In this document: piece by piece, positions 7,721 to 15,628 of the stretch | Layout of the letters: every line of letters starts with the position of its first letter | Numbering within the stretch: position 1 is the first letter of the stretch | Assembly (NCBI GenBank): GCA_024691065.1 | Contig: JAILOA010000335.1 | Coordinates: forward strand, 1 to 18,068 | Direction of reading: 5' to 3' | DNA length: 18,068 nt | DNA from: Lachnospiraceae bacterium | Lineage (GTDB): Bacteria; Bacillota; Clostridia; Lachnospirales; Lachnospiraceae | The notes under the pieces: model-generated | What the model saw: only the letters and a program-made list of their open reading frames with translations | Told to the model about the DNA's origin: nothing | The model's database searches: none | Position numbers and translations under genes: made by a program

Positions 7721-8449
7721 TTAAATGCAGAGTCCTCCGCATACATTCACTACCTGTCCTGTTATATATCCATGTTTTGCCAAAAATACCGCGGCCTCGG
7801 CAACATCCTCAGGCTGTCCTGCCTTATTCATCGGGATTGTAGCAAAAATCTTTTCTTTTTGTTCATCTGTAAGTACATTTGTCATATCAGTCTCAATAAA
7901 TCCGGGAGCGATTGCATTAACCGTGATTCCCCTGCTTGCAAGCTCCTTCGCTGCAGACTTTGTAAGACCGATTACACCGGCTTTGCTGGCAGCATAATTT
8001 GCCTGACCCGCATTACCCGTAACTCCGACTACGGAAGCGATATTTACGATGCTTCCCGACTTCTGCTTAAGCATAACCTTTGAAGCATGCTTAATCATAT
8101 TAAATGTACCCTTTAAATTAGTATTTATAACGCTGTCGAACTCCTCTTCCTTCATTCCCAAAAGAAGATTATCCCTTGTAATACCTGCGTTGTTTACCAA
8201 AACATCCACAGTACCGAATTCCTTCTTAGCGCTCTGTATAAAATCTTTTGCGAAATTAAAATCACTGACATCCCCCTGGAGACTCAAAACCTGAGCTCCA
8301 AGCTTTTCACACTCGGCAACTGTTGCCTCGGGAACATTGCTGTGATAATTGATAACAATGTTATATCCCTCTTTTGCAAATGCAATCGCAATTGCCTTAC
8401 CTATTCCTCTTGCTGCACCTGTAATAACAGCAGTTTTCTTATCTGACAT
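7721..8449 (-). CDS. fabG: 3-oxoacyl-ACP reductase FabG
   Basis: NADPH-dependent reduction of 3-oxoacyl-ACP to 3-hydroxyacyl-ACP. It is a classical short-chain dehydrogenase of 242 residues with the cofactor loop TGAARGIG (10-17), NNAG (86-89) and catalytic Ser139, Tyr152 and Lys156. I choose ATG 8449 (MSDKK) because AAAGAGG lies 5-6 bases upstream; the in-frame ATG at 8464 would put that ribosome site inside the gene. The C-terminus reads NVCGGLCI where most FabG proteins have NVDGGM, an Asp-to-Cys change near the tetramer interface. It sits between fabD and fabF in the usual order. Confidence 0.96.
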   Translation of the reverse strand: MSDKKTAVITGAARGIGKAIAIAFAKEGYNIVINYHSNVPEATVAECEKLGAQVLSLQGDVSDFNFAKDFIQSAKKEFGTVDVLVNNAGITRDNLLLGMKEEEFDSVINTNLKGTFNMIKHASKVMLKQKSGSIVNIASVVGVTGNAGQANYAASKAGVIGLTKSAAKELASRGITVNAIAPGFIETDMTNVLTDEQKEKIFATIPMNKAGQPEDVAEAAVFLAKHGYITGQVVNVCGGLCI

Positions 8450-8533
8450 CTTTACCTCTTTCATGTTCTTGGAATGTAAACCGTAGTTGAGAATTTAAAC
8501 AAATTTATAATAATCAAATCACAATATTTTATC

Positions 8534-8565
8534 ATGTTTGAAATTAAAACCTCAGTTTCAAACAT
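8534..8565. promoter_or_regulatory. Perfect 10 bp inverted repeat in the fabD-fabG gap
   Basis: ATGTTTGAAA (8534-8543) and TTTCAAACAT (8556-8565) are exact reverse complements around a 12-base loop. The element lies 13 bp after the fabD stop in the 129 bp gap before fabG. No T-run follows on the minus strand (it reads GATAAAATATTG), so it is not a standard terminator. An RNA-processing hairpin or an operator for a lipid-synthesis repressor are both possible. Confidence 0.6.
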
Positions 8566-8578
8566 CACATTTAAATAA

Positions 8579-9511
8579 TTATGAAAGCTTATCGAGAGCT
8601 TTATTTAATGTGCTTACATCCTCAATATTCATTATATTCACACCCTTAAGTGTTCTCTTTACGAAACCTGTAAGTGCTTTACCGGGTCCTAATTCAATAA
8701 ATGTATCGGCGCCCGCTGCATTCATATTTCTTACTATATCCTCCCACTTAACAGGACTGATAACCTGCTTTGTAAGTGTAGGAACTATATCCTCCTTAGA
8801 TGCAATCACTTCTGCATTAAGGTTTGTATATACAGGAATCTTCATATCATTAAAATCAATCTTCAAAAGCTCTTCATGAAGCTTATCCGAAGCGCTTTGT
8901 AAAAGTTCTGTATGGAATGGTCCGCTAACCTTTAACTTAACAGCCATCTTAGCGCCTTTTTCCTTTAATTTTGCGGCTGCTTCATCTGCTGCAGCAGCTT
9001 CACCGGCGATAGCAATCTGACCCGGACAATTGTAGTTTGCGGCAATAACATATCCCTTACCGGAATCCATCACGTCCTTGCAAACCTCTTCAACAACTTC
9101 TCTATCTAATCCAATAATGGCATACATAGCACCCTGACCTGCAGGAACTGCCTCTGCCATGAACTTTCCTCTTTTTCTTACCAATGCAACAGCATCTTCA
9201 AAACTAAGTGCACCACCTGCCACGAGAGCACTGTACTCTCCGAGGCTAAGTCCTGCAGTCATAGATGCGCGAATACCCTGTTCTTTCAAAACCTTCATCG
9301 CTGCAATACTCATTGTAAGAATCGCCGGCTGAGCATATTCTGTATTTCCCAACTTTTCCTCGTCATTAAAACAAATATCCTTGATTGAAAAGCCTAATAC
9401 TTCATCTGCCTTATCAAACACTTCCTTGGCCACGCTATAGTTATCATATAATTCTTTACCCATTCCGGCATACTGAGCACCTTGCCCACTAAACATAAAA
9501 ACAGTCTTCAT
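8579..9511 (-). CDS. fabD: Malonyl-CoA:ACP transacylase FabD
   Basis: Transfers malonate from CoA to ACP, feeding FabH and FabF. The 310-residue protein shows the family marks FSGQGAQ (7-13), the nucleophile Ser89 in GLSLGEYSAL, an Arg in VRKRGKFM (near 114), and the catalytic His200 in SGPFHTEL. ATG 9511 is preceded by AGAGGTG at good spacing. It follows acpP after 130 bp; in related clusters fabK normally occupies this place. The C-terminal ELGPGKALTGFVKRT block is intact. Confidence 0.97.
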   Translation of the reverse strand: MKTVFMFSGQGAQYAGMGKELYDNYSVAKEVFDKADEVLGFSIKDICFNDEEKLGNTEYAQPAILTMSIAAMKVLKEQGIRASMTAGLSLGEYSALVAGGALSFEDAVALVRKRGKFMAEAVPAGQGAMYAIIGLDREVVEEVCKDVMDSGKGYVIAANYNCPGQIAIAGEAAAADEAAAKLKEKGAKMAVKLKVSGPFHTELLQSASDKLHEELLKIDFNDMKIPVYTNLNAEVIASKEDIVPTLTKQVISPVKWEDIVRNMNAAGADTFIELGPGKALTGFVKRTLKGVNIMNIEDVSTLNKALDKLS

Positions 9512-9581
9512 GACGCACCTCTTTTCTTGTAAAATTAATACTCCCCCTAAAACACGAATAAGCCGGTACGTCTATGCAACT

Positions 9582-9608
9582 CTCTTCTTAATGCTTTAAA
9601 AAGAAGAG
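9582..9608 (-). promoter_or_regulatory. Hairpin between acpP and fabD
   Basis: CTCTTCTT (9582-9589) pairs with AAGAAGAG (9601-9608) around 11 bases, 33 bases after the acpP stop. It lacks a following T-run on the minus strand, so full termination is unlikely; it could protect the 3' end of an abundant acpP message or reduce read-through. Confidence 0.45.
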
Positions 9609-9641
9609 TCACATATACGCCCAGCCTTTTTTAACAAGTCA

Positions 9642-9869
9642 TTATTTGTTCTTTTCAACAAAATCAACGATATCCTGAACTGTAACGATTGCGTTAGGAT
9701 CTTCAACAGATACATCGAACTCATCCTCAATATCATTAATAATCTGGAAAAGATCAAGTGAATCAGCGTCAAGATCTTCCTTTACATCTGTTTCAAGAGT
9801 GATTTCGCTTTCATCCTTACCTGTCTGTTCAGCGATGATTTCTCTGATTTTCTCAAAAATTTCTTCCAT
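9642..9869 (-). CDS. acpP: Acyl carrier protein
   Basis: A 75-residue, strongly acidic helical-bundle protein that carries growing acyl chains on a 4'-phosphopantetheine arm. The attachment serine is Ser37 in the DADSLDLFQ motif, which is exact for the family. It has the best ribosome site in the window (AGGAGGT, 7 bases before ATG 9869), fitting the high demand for ACP. It has its own candidate promoter upstream and a hairpin downstream, so its level may be set apart from the rest of the cluster. Placement between fabH and fabD supports a fatty-acid rather than polyketide role. Confidence 0.97.
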   Translation of the reverse strand: MEEIFEKIREIIAEQTGKDESEITLETDVKEDLDADSLDLFQIINDIEDEFDVSVEDPNAIVTVQDIVDFVEKNK

Positions 9870-9937
9870 TGTTATAACCTCCTAAAAATAAATGATAATA
9901 TTGCCATTACAAAACGGCAGAAATATCAGCAAACAAT

Positions 9938-9966
9938 AGTTTACATTAAAATACTGTTTGTGTAAA
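9938..9966 (-). promoter_or_regulatory. Candidate internal promoter and hairpin upstream of acpP
   Basis: On the minus strand TTTACA (9961-9966) and TAAACT (9938-9943) are 17 bases apart. The same bases form a 7 bp perfect inverted repeat, GTTTACA (9939-9945) with TGTAAAC (9961-9967), so the two promoter boxes are reverse complements of each other. The leader would be about 60 bases. Alternatively this is only an mRNA hairpin in the fabH-acpP gap. Confidence 0.35.
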
Positions 9967-9986
9967 CACCAAATTTCAAAAATTAA

Positions 9987-10967
9987 TTATATTTCTATAA
10001 GCATTGTTCCCCAGGCAAGACCGCCGCCAAAACCTGAAATAACAATCTTATCACCCTTCTCGAGAAGTCCCTTACTCTTCATTTCCTCTAAAGCTATAGG
10101 GATACTTGCCGAAGAAGTATTACCGTATCTGTCTATATTTAAATAGAATTTATCCAAATCAACTTTTAGTTTCTTTGCAACCACTTCGATAATTCTGGTA
10201 TTTGCCTGATGAGGTACGAAATATTTAATTTCGTCCTTCGATACATTTGCCTTTTCCAATACATTATTAATGCTTTCCTTGAGCTTTGAGGTAGCAAATT
10301 TAAATACCTCCCTGCCGTCCATAAATACATATGTATCGGCCTCTGTAAGTGGTTTGGCATTGTTAAATGCATTGTTTATAGGCATGTGTCCGTTGCCGAG
10401 AACCTCCCAGCCGGAACCCTTTGCACCAAGTTCCTCGCAAAGAACACCTGTATTTTCCTCTGTTCTTTCCAAAAGCACTCCGCCGGCTCCGTCACCGAAA
10501 AGCACGCAGGTAGAACGATCTTCCCAGTTTGCAAATTTGGAAATAACCTCTGTTGCAAGAACCATTACATTCTTATAAGTACCTGCCTTTATGAATTTTT
10601 CGGCAACGCTCATTGCAAATACAAAACCCGCGCAAGCCGCCGAAACATCGAGACAAGCAGCATTTACCGCTCCTATATTATTTTGAACCATACAAGCTAT
10701 ATTTGGTGTAAGATAATCCGGTGAACATGTTGAGAGCAAAATCATTTCGATATCCTCCGGAGCCTTACCTGACATTTCAAGAATCTGCTTTGCAGCCCCT
10801 GTAGCAAGGTCTGTACCGGTTTCATCGGTAACAATTCTTCTTGCCTTGATACCTGTTCTCTGCGAAATCCACTCATCACTGGTATCAACAATCTTCTCTA
10901 AATCAAAGTTTGTTACCTCAAGCTTTGGAACGCAGGCCCCAAATGCCGTAATTTTTGCATTGTACAT
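9987..10967 (-). CDS. fabH: 3-oxoacyl-ACP synthase III (FabH)
   Basis: Starts fatty-acid synthesis by condensing a short acyl-CoA with malonyl-ACP. The 326-residue protein carries the triad Cys112 (SAACAGFVFA), His253 (PHQANTRI) and Asn283 (YGNTSSAS), with the typical FabH C-terminus GFGGGLAWGTMLI. Whether it prefers acetyl-CoA or branched primers cannot be told from the motifs. ATG 10967 has GGAGAA upstream at good spacing. It is the first gene of the cluster, with 365 bp of non-coding DNA in front of it; no FabT (MarR-type) or FapR regulator gene is present upstream, unlike many Firmicute clusters. Confidence 0.97.
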   Translation of the reverse strand: MYNAKITAFGACVPKLEVTNFDLEKIVDTSDEWISQRTGIKARRIVTDETGTDLATGAAKQILEMSGKAPEDIEMILLSTCSPDYLTPNIACMVQNNIGAVNAACLDVSAACAGFVFAMSVAEKFIKAGTYKNVMVLATEVISKFANWEDRSTCVLFGDGAGGVLLERTEENTGVLCEELGAKGSGWEVLGNGHMPINNAFNNAKPLTEADTYVFMDGREVFKFATSKLKESINNVLEKANVSKDEIKYFVPHQANTRIIEVVAKKLKVDLDKFYLNIDRYGNTSSASIPIALEEMKSKGLLEKGDKIVISGFGGGLAWGTMLIEI

Positions 10968-11332
10968 TGGAATTTCTCCTTTTCATTGTTTTCAAAATAT
11001 ATTCTTTCCATAGGCTTTATTGCCAATGAATTTTTTCAAAATCTGCCACTTCTTTACTATGTTTTACGAAAGTATATTTTACTGCAAATATAAAAACTCA
11101 CCGCTCCCCATATTAAACGATAAATAGTTCTAAATCAAGCAAAATATTACTTATGCCATACTTTTTCATTGCAATTATAAATGTAACCGCCTATTTTTAG
11201 TATGTTGACAAGCCTTTGCTTTCTCCGTCAAAAACTTTTTTCCGAATAAAAATATTTTCATAATTAATTACTATAATTACAAAAGAAAAGTTATATTTTA
11301 ACCGGCACAACTGATTTTTAGGCACTGACGTC
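10968..11332. other. Intergenic region between comF and the fatty-acid cluster (365 bp)
   Basis: No gene is supported. On the minus strand, a perfect TATAAT (11174-11179) and a TATACT (11071-11076) are candidate -10 boxes for the fatty-acid cluster, but neither has a convincing -35 box at 16-18 bases, so the true start is unclear. A partial palindrome AGTATATTTTACT (11071-11083) overlaps the second box and could be an operator. I see no strong terminator for comF; TTGAC/GTCAA arms near 11205-11232 are too far apart to count. Confidence 0.4.
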
Positions 11333-12046
11333 CTACACTCTCCTGCCGCAAAGGCAGATAAAATATATATTATAAACACCTGCTTCCTGAAGTACATTTG
11401 CACAGGCCTCCACAGTACTTCCGGTTGTAAATATATCATCGATTATAATTACATTTTCCGGTGCTTCCATCTCCCAATCCACGGAAAATGCAGACATCAT
11501 ATTTTTAATTCTCTCCTGCCTGCCTAATTCCTTCTGTCTGCCTGTCTTTTTGCTTCTTAAAAGATAATCCTTTAATGTCGGAATTCCGGTTATTTTAGAA
11601 AGCTCCTCACTTATAAGAAGAGCCTGATTATAACCCCTCTCAAGTTCCCTGCTCTTATGAATAGGAACCGGTATGAAGCAATCGGGACGGATATGATTAA
11701 TCCAATCACCGAGCCTGTCATTTATTATCCTCGCATATTCAGAAGCATATTCCTGTCTTCCGTGGTATTTAAAATTAGAAATAGACTCCTTCATACGACT
11801 GTCATACAAGAGCACCGACCTTCCCTGTTTGTAGGGCTTTTTAACGCCTTCACAGTCAGGACAATACTCTTTCTCGTTATCTATCGGCCTTCCGCATCTC
11901 ATACAGACAGGCTCTTCTATAAATCTAAGCCTCTCCCGACACTCACTGCACATCCCGCGCTGCCCGACCTTTAGGACGTCATCGCAAAGAATGCACCTCG
12001 GCGGGTAGATTACATTTAAGGCTGAATCAATCATCCCAGAAATCAT
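11333..12046 (-). CDS. comF: ComF family phosphoribosyltransferase-like protein
   Basis: A 237-residue ComFC-type protein: two N-terminal Cys4 zinc-finger pairs (C18, C21, C33, C36 and C48, C51, C62, C65) followed by a PRPP-binding type I phosphoribosyltransferase fold with IIIDDIFTTGST (200-211). In competent bacteria ComFC is needed for DNA transformation; in others its role is poorly defined. The start is uncertain: ATG 12046 has AGAAG 9 bases upstream, while ATG 12034 sits on the recD2 stop (ATGATTGA overlap) and would give a start close to PPRC as in many relatives. Either way it overlaps the 3' end of recD2, so translation is probably coupled. No ComFA helicase gene is next to it. Confidence 0.9.
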   Translation of the reverse strand: MISGMIDSALNVIYPPRCILCDDVLKVGQRGMCSECRERLRFIEEPVCMRCGRPIDNEKEYCPDCEGVKKPYKQGRSVLLYDSRMKESISNFKYHGRQEYASEYARIINDRLGDWINHIRPDCFIPVPIHKSRELERGYNQALLISEELSKITGIPTLKDYLLRSKKTGRQKELGRQERIKNMMSAFSVDWEMEAPENVIIIDDIFTTGSTVEACANVLQEAGVYNIYFICLCGRRV

Positions 12047-14279
12047 CTTCAATATCTTCTAATTCTTTAATCCTTTCATCCAAACTCGAATATCTCTTCT
12101 GAACATCAACTGTATCAATCATTCTATTTACGATATTTTCGCTGCCGATTAGGACGACACATTTTCTGGCCCTTGTTACCGCAGTATATAAAATGTTGCG
12201 ATTAAACAGCTGTCTCGGTCCGGATAACAAAGGAATGATTACTGCCGGATACTCGCTACCCTGCGATTTATGGATGGTTGTGACATATGCAAGAGTGATA
12301 TCCTCCATCTGTGCAAACTCAATTTCAACCTCCTTGGAACCGTCGAACAGGATTGTAACGCTTTCCATATCCTTATTAATGCGCTTTATGATTCCTAAAT
12401 CTCCGTTAAATACACCGAGCCCCTCCTCGATTGTATATCCTCTTTTATTCTTCACCCTCCATTCGAGCTTATAATTATTCCTGATCTGCATCACCTTGTC
12501 ATTTTCCCTGTAGGTAACGCCTCTGAATTCATATTCCTTCTTACGCCCGGATGGTGGATTCATATATTGCTGCAGGATTTTATTCAAATTATCCACGCCC
12601 AAATCCCCTTTACGCATAGGCGAAAGGACCTGCACATCATAAGGCTTAGCATTTACATATTTGGGAATATTTTCCGTACAAAGCTTGGTAAGTACGCCGA
12701 TTATACTGGCGGAATTATCACGCCTCATAAGGAAGAAATCCTTACTTTTATTGTCAAAAACAGGCTTCTCTCCATTGTTTATTTTATGGGCATTTACAAT
12801 TATGTCACTTAAACTTGCCTGTCTGAATATTCTTTTTAATTTTACTACATCGCAAAAATCAGCTTTAATCAAATCCTTCAAGACACTTCCCGGTCCCACA
12901 CTCGGAAGCTGATTCTCGTCTCCCACAAGGATCAGTCTCATTCCGGGAACCATCGCCTTAAGTAAAGAATTAAATAAAAATATATCAACCATCGACATTT
13001 CATCGATTATTACAACATCGGCCTCTAACGGGGTAAGCTCATTTCTTCCGAATTTAAATAATGCATCCTCTTCATCCGGATTTGCATTTATTTCCAAAAG
13101 CCTGTGAATAGTCTGGGCTTCATAACCGGATGCCTCAGCCATTCTCTTTGCCGCACGTCCTGTAGGAGCTGCAAGGACGACATCCAACCCCTCTTCCTTA
13201 AGTATCTCAATAATAGTATTGATGGTTGTGGTCTTACCTGTACCCGGTCCACCTGTGATAATTGCGACGCCGTTTTTTACGGCTTGAATAACCGAATGTC
13301 TCTGAATTTCATCCAATGTAATATTTAATTTTCGTTCTGTTTTTTGAATCTGCTTTTGAAGAGCGGTTTCATTTATTTCATAAGAAGTATTTAATGCACC
13401 TACCATCTGTGCACAATTTTTTTCCGTATAATATACCTGAGTCAGATATACTCTTTTCTCTTCACCCTCTCCGTTTAAAACCACTTCTTTTTCAAATCCG
13501 AGCTGCACCAGCGAATTTTCCACAAGCTCAGCCGGTACCTGAAGCATCAAGGCTACTTTCTCAACAAATTGGTTGAAAGGATAATAGCAATTTCCTTCGT
13601 TTAAAACCGAATTAAGTACATATAGAATTCCTGATTTAATACGGTATTCGGAGGTCATATCCAAACCTATTTGAGACGCAATTGTATCCGCAGTTTTAAA
13701 ACCCACGCCACGAATATCATCTGCTATTCTATATGGGTTCTTTGAAATCACATCATACATTTTTTCGCCATATTGTTTATAAATTTTAACGGAAAGGTTC
13801 ATTGGAATATTATATTTTTGAAGATAGACAAGAGCTTTTCTAAGCTGTCTTTTTTCAGAAAATTGCATAGAAATATCTCTCGCTTTTTTTTCACTGATAC
13901 CCTTTACCTCCGCCAATTTTTCGGGAGTATTATCAATAATATCAAAGGTATCTTTGCCGAATTTTTTGACAATTCTGGCAGCGAGAGCTTCACCGATTCC
14001 CTTTATTGCACCGGAACCTAAATATTTCTCAATAGCTATTGCAGTTGTAGGTTCCATTTCCTCATAGGAATCAACGCTTACCTGCTCACCATATTGACGG
14101 TGAACAGTTACACGTCCGTTTATTTTTAGAAATTGTCCTTCAGAGATGGAAGTCATAATGCCGGTACAGGCCACTTCCTCACCGGTTGACTCCTCTGAAA
14201 CGTAAAATACAGTATAACCGTTTTCATCATTATGAAAAACGATTTTTTCAACATATCCTTCCAGCTGAATTGTATCCAT
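12027..14279 (-). CDS. recD2: ATP-dependent 5'-3' DNA helicase RecD2
   Basis: A 750-residue SF1B helicase of the RecD2 class, which works without RecBC and is linked to DNA repair and fork maintenance. It shows an N-terminal OB-like region (1-75), helix-hairpin-helix repeats (GAIKGIG at 90-96, VKGISEKKA at 125-133, IRGVGFKTA at 189-197), Walker A GGPGTGKTT (343-351), Walker B VVIIDEMSMVD (422-432) and motif V/VI elements including TIHKSQGSEYP (668-678) and YTAVTRA. Length is typical (about 720-750). The ribosome site before ATG 14279 is weak (AAGGA is 18 bases away), so with only 21 bases after mreB, translation may be coupled to it. It overlaps comF downstream. Confidence 0.95.
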   Translation of the reverse strand: MDTIQLEGYVEKIVFHNDENGYTVFYVSEESTGEEVACTGIMTSISEGQFLKINGRVTVHRQYGEQVSVDSYEEMEPTTAIAIEKYLGSGAIKGIGEALAARIVKKFGKDTFDIIDNTPEKLAEVKGISEKKARDISMQFSEKRQLRKALVYLQKYNIPMNLSVKIYKQYGEKMYDVISKNPYRIADDIRGVGFKTADTIASQIGLDMTSEYRIKSGILYVLNSVLNEGNCYYPFNQFVEKVALMLQVPAELVENSLVQLGFEKEVVLNGEGEEKRVYLTQVYYTEKNCAQMVGALNTSYEINETALQKQIQKTERKLNITLDEIQRHSVIQAVKNGVAIITGGPGTGKTTTINTIIEILKEEGLDVVLAAPTGRAAKRMAEASGYEAQTIHRLLEINANPDEEDALFKFGRNELTPLEADVVIIDEMSMVDIFLFNSLLKAMVPGMRLILVGDENQLPSVGPGSVLKDLIKADFCDVVKLKRIFRQASLSDIIVNAHKINNGEKPVFDNKSKDFFLMRRDNSASIIGVLTKLCTENIPKYVNAKPYDVQVLSPMRKGDLGVDNLNKILQQYMNPPSGRKKEYEFRGVTYRENDKVMQIRNNYKLEWRVKNKRGYTIEEGLGVFNGDLGIIKRINKDMESVTILFDGSKEVEIEFAQMEDITLAYVTTIHKSQGSEYPAVIIPLLSGPRQLFNRNILYTAVTRARKCVVLIGSENIVNRMIDTVDVQKRYSSLDERIKELEDIEDDFWDD

Positions 14280-14300
14280 AATATTTGTAAACCGAAATCC

Positions 14301-15296
14301 TTACTCTTCATCCCTATTTTCGCTCAGGAACTCAACATACATACCTGTTCCGATAGCAACGGCTGTCATTGGATCCTCAGCTGTCATTGTATTGATACCG
14401 GTCTTTTCGGAGATAAGCTCCTCAAGTCCGTAAAGTAAACTACCGCCACCTGTAAGCACGATACCTCTGTCGGAAATATCTGCCGCAAGTTCAGGAGGAG
14501 TCTGCTCTAATACGGTATGTACGGCTTCAACTATCTGAGAAGTAGCCTCTGCCAATGCTTCAAGAGTTTCTTCACTGGTAATCTCTATAGTCTTTGGAAG
14601 ACCGGTTACAAGGTTACGTCCTCTTACATCCAAGGTTACAACCTCAGGTCTTCTATATGCAGAACCAATCTTAATCTTGATTTCTTCTGCTGTTCTCTCA
14701 CCTATTAAAAGGTTGTGAGTTTTTCTCATATAACGAACGATTGCATCATCAAAATCATCACCTGCAATCTTAATGGATGTACTTACAACAGTTCCGCCGA
14801 GTGAAATAACCGCTACGTCTGTTGTACCACCACCTATATCTACAATCATATTACCGCAAGGCTTTGAAATATCGATTCCCGCACCGATAGCAGCCGCAAC
14901 GGGCTCTTCAATAATTGCAACTTCACGTGCACCTGCCTCATAAGTAGCCTGCTCAACAGCCATCTTTTCAACCTCTGTAGCCGCACTAGGGATACAAACG
15001 CTGATTCTAGGCTTTCTGAATCTATTACGTCCGCAAGCTTTCTGTATAAAGTAACGAAGCATTTTCTCGGTTACGGTATAATCCGAAATTACACCCTGAC
15101 GAAGTGGTCTTACTGCCACAATATTACCCGGTGTACGTCCGAGCATCAAACGTGCATCATCACCGATTGCCTTAATTTTATTAGTATCGCGGTCAAATGC
15201 AACTACTGAAGGTTCACGCAATACAACACCCTTTCCCTTTATATATACGAGTACATTCGCTGTACCAAGATCAATTCCGATATCACTGCTAACCAT
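14301..15296 (-). CDS. mreB: Rod-shape determining protein MreB
   Basis: Bacterial actin homologue that forms membrane-associated filaments guiding side-wall peptidoglycan synthesis. At 331 residues it is full length, with the actin-fold phosphate loops GIDLGTANV (7-15) and DIGGGTTD (153-160), EEPVAAAIGAG (130-140) and the adenosine motif TGGGSLLYGLEE. A GAGGAAG ribosome site precedes ATG 15296. No mreC, mreD or rodA is adjacent; instead it stands between recJ and recD2. It may therefore be an additional MreB/Mbl-type copy rather than the one in a mreBCD operon. Directly upstream lies a 36 bp tandem array. Confidence 0.95.
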   Translation of the reverse strand: MVSSDIGIDLGTANVLVYIKGKGVVLREPSVVAFDRDTNKIKAIGDDARLMLGRTPGNIVAVRPLRQGVISDYTVTEKMLRYFIQKACGRNRFRKPRISVCIPSAATEVEKMAVEQATYEAGAREVAIIEEPVAAAIGAGIDISKPCGNMIVDIGGGTTDVAVISLGGTVVSTSIKIAGDDFDDAIVRYMRKTHNLLIGERTAEEIKIKIGSAYRRPEVVTLDVRGRNLVTGLPKTIEITSEETLEALAEATSQIVEAVHTVLEQTPPELAADISDRGIVLTGGGSLLYGLEELISEKTGINTMTAEDPMTAVAIGTGMYVEFLSENRDEE

Positions 15297-15359
15297 TTTT
15301 CTTCCTCTTTCTTACATATTCATATAGCGGACATTCATAATCCGCATCTCTTCTTACTT

Positions 15360-15540
15360 GACTTCCTGTTTTATTACTTAGCTTATTATAAAGCTTCCTG
15401 CTTAACTTGTTTCCAATCTCATTATTTAGCTTCCTGCCTGACTTGTTGCTAAGCTCATTATTTAGCTTCCTGCCTGGCTGATTACATAGCATTATGCTTA
15501 GCTTATCGCTTAGTTTCTGCATAGCTTCCTGCCTGACTTT
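15360..15540. repeat. 36 bp tandem repeat array upstream of mreB
   Basis: The word AGCTTCCTG recurs at 15392, 15428 and (as AGCTTCC) 15464, exactly 36 bp apart, with an older copy at 15361 (ACTTCCTG) and an irregular one at 15523. Conserved blocks in each unit are AGCTTCCTGC, ACTTGTT and CTCATTATTT. The array fills most of the 332 bp recJ-mreB gap (15297-15628) and stops about 60 bp before the mreB start; the remaining 88 bases next to recJ show no clear promoter or terminator. A 77-codon frame crosses it on the minus strand (15289-15522), giving 12-residue repeats such as GRKLNNELSNKS. Confidence 0.85.
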
Positions 15541-15628
15541 ATGCTTACACCCTGCATTTAATATCTAAATACGTCCCCAAAATAAGCTCACCCAAAAAAG
15601 TGCGCTCGGATTCATTGTACACCCCAAA

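Noticed and set aside
11200..11235. Terminator after comF (TTGAC/GTCAA arms)
   Set aside because: Five-base arms with a loop of about 19 bases and no proper T-run on the minus strand.
11197..11439. 80-codon minus-strand frame overlapping the comF end
   Set aside because: It lies largely in another frame of comF and AT-rich spacer, with no ribosome site or recognisable domain.
15289..15522. 77-codon minus-strand frame before mreB as a confident gene
   Set aside because: It is made mostly of a 36 bp tandem repeat, which keeps a frame open by itself; the ribosome site is too close to the ATG, and it overlaps the mreB start. Kept only as part of the repeat and as a finding.
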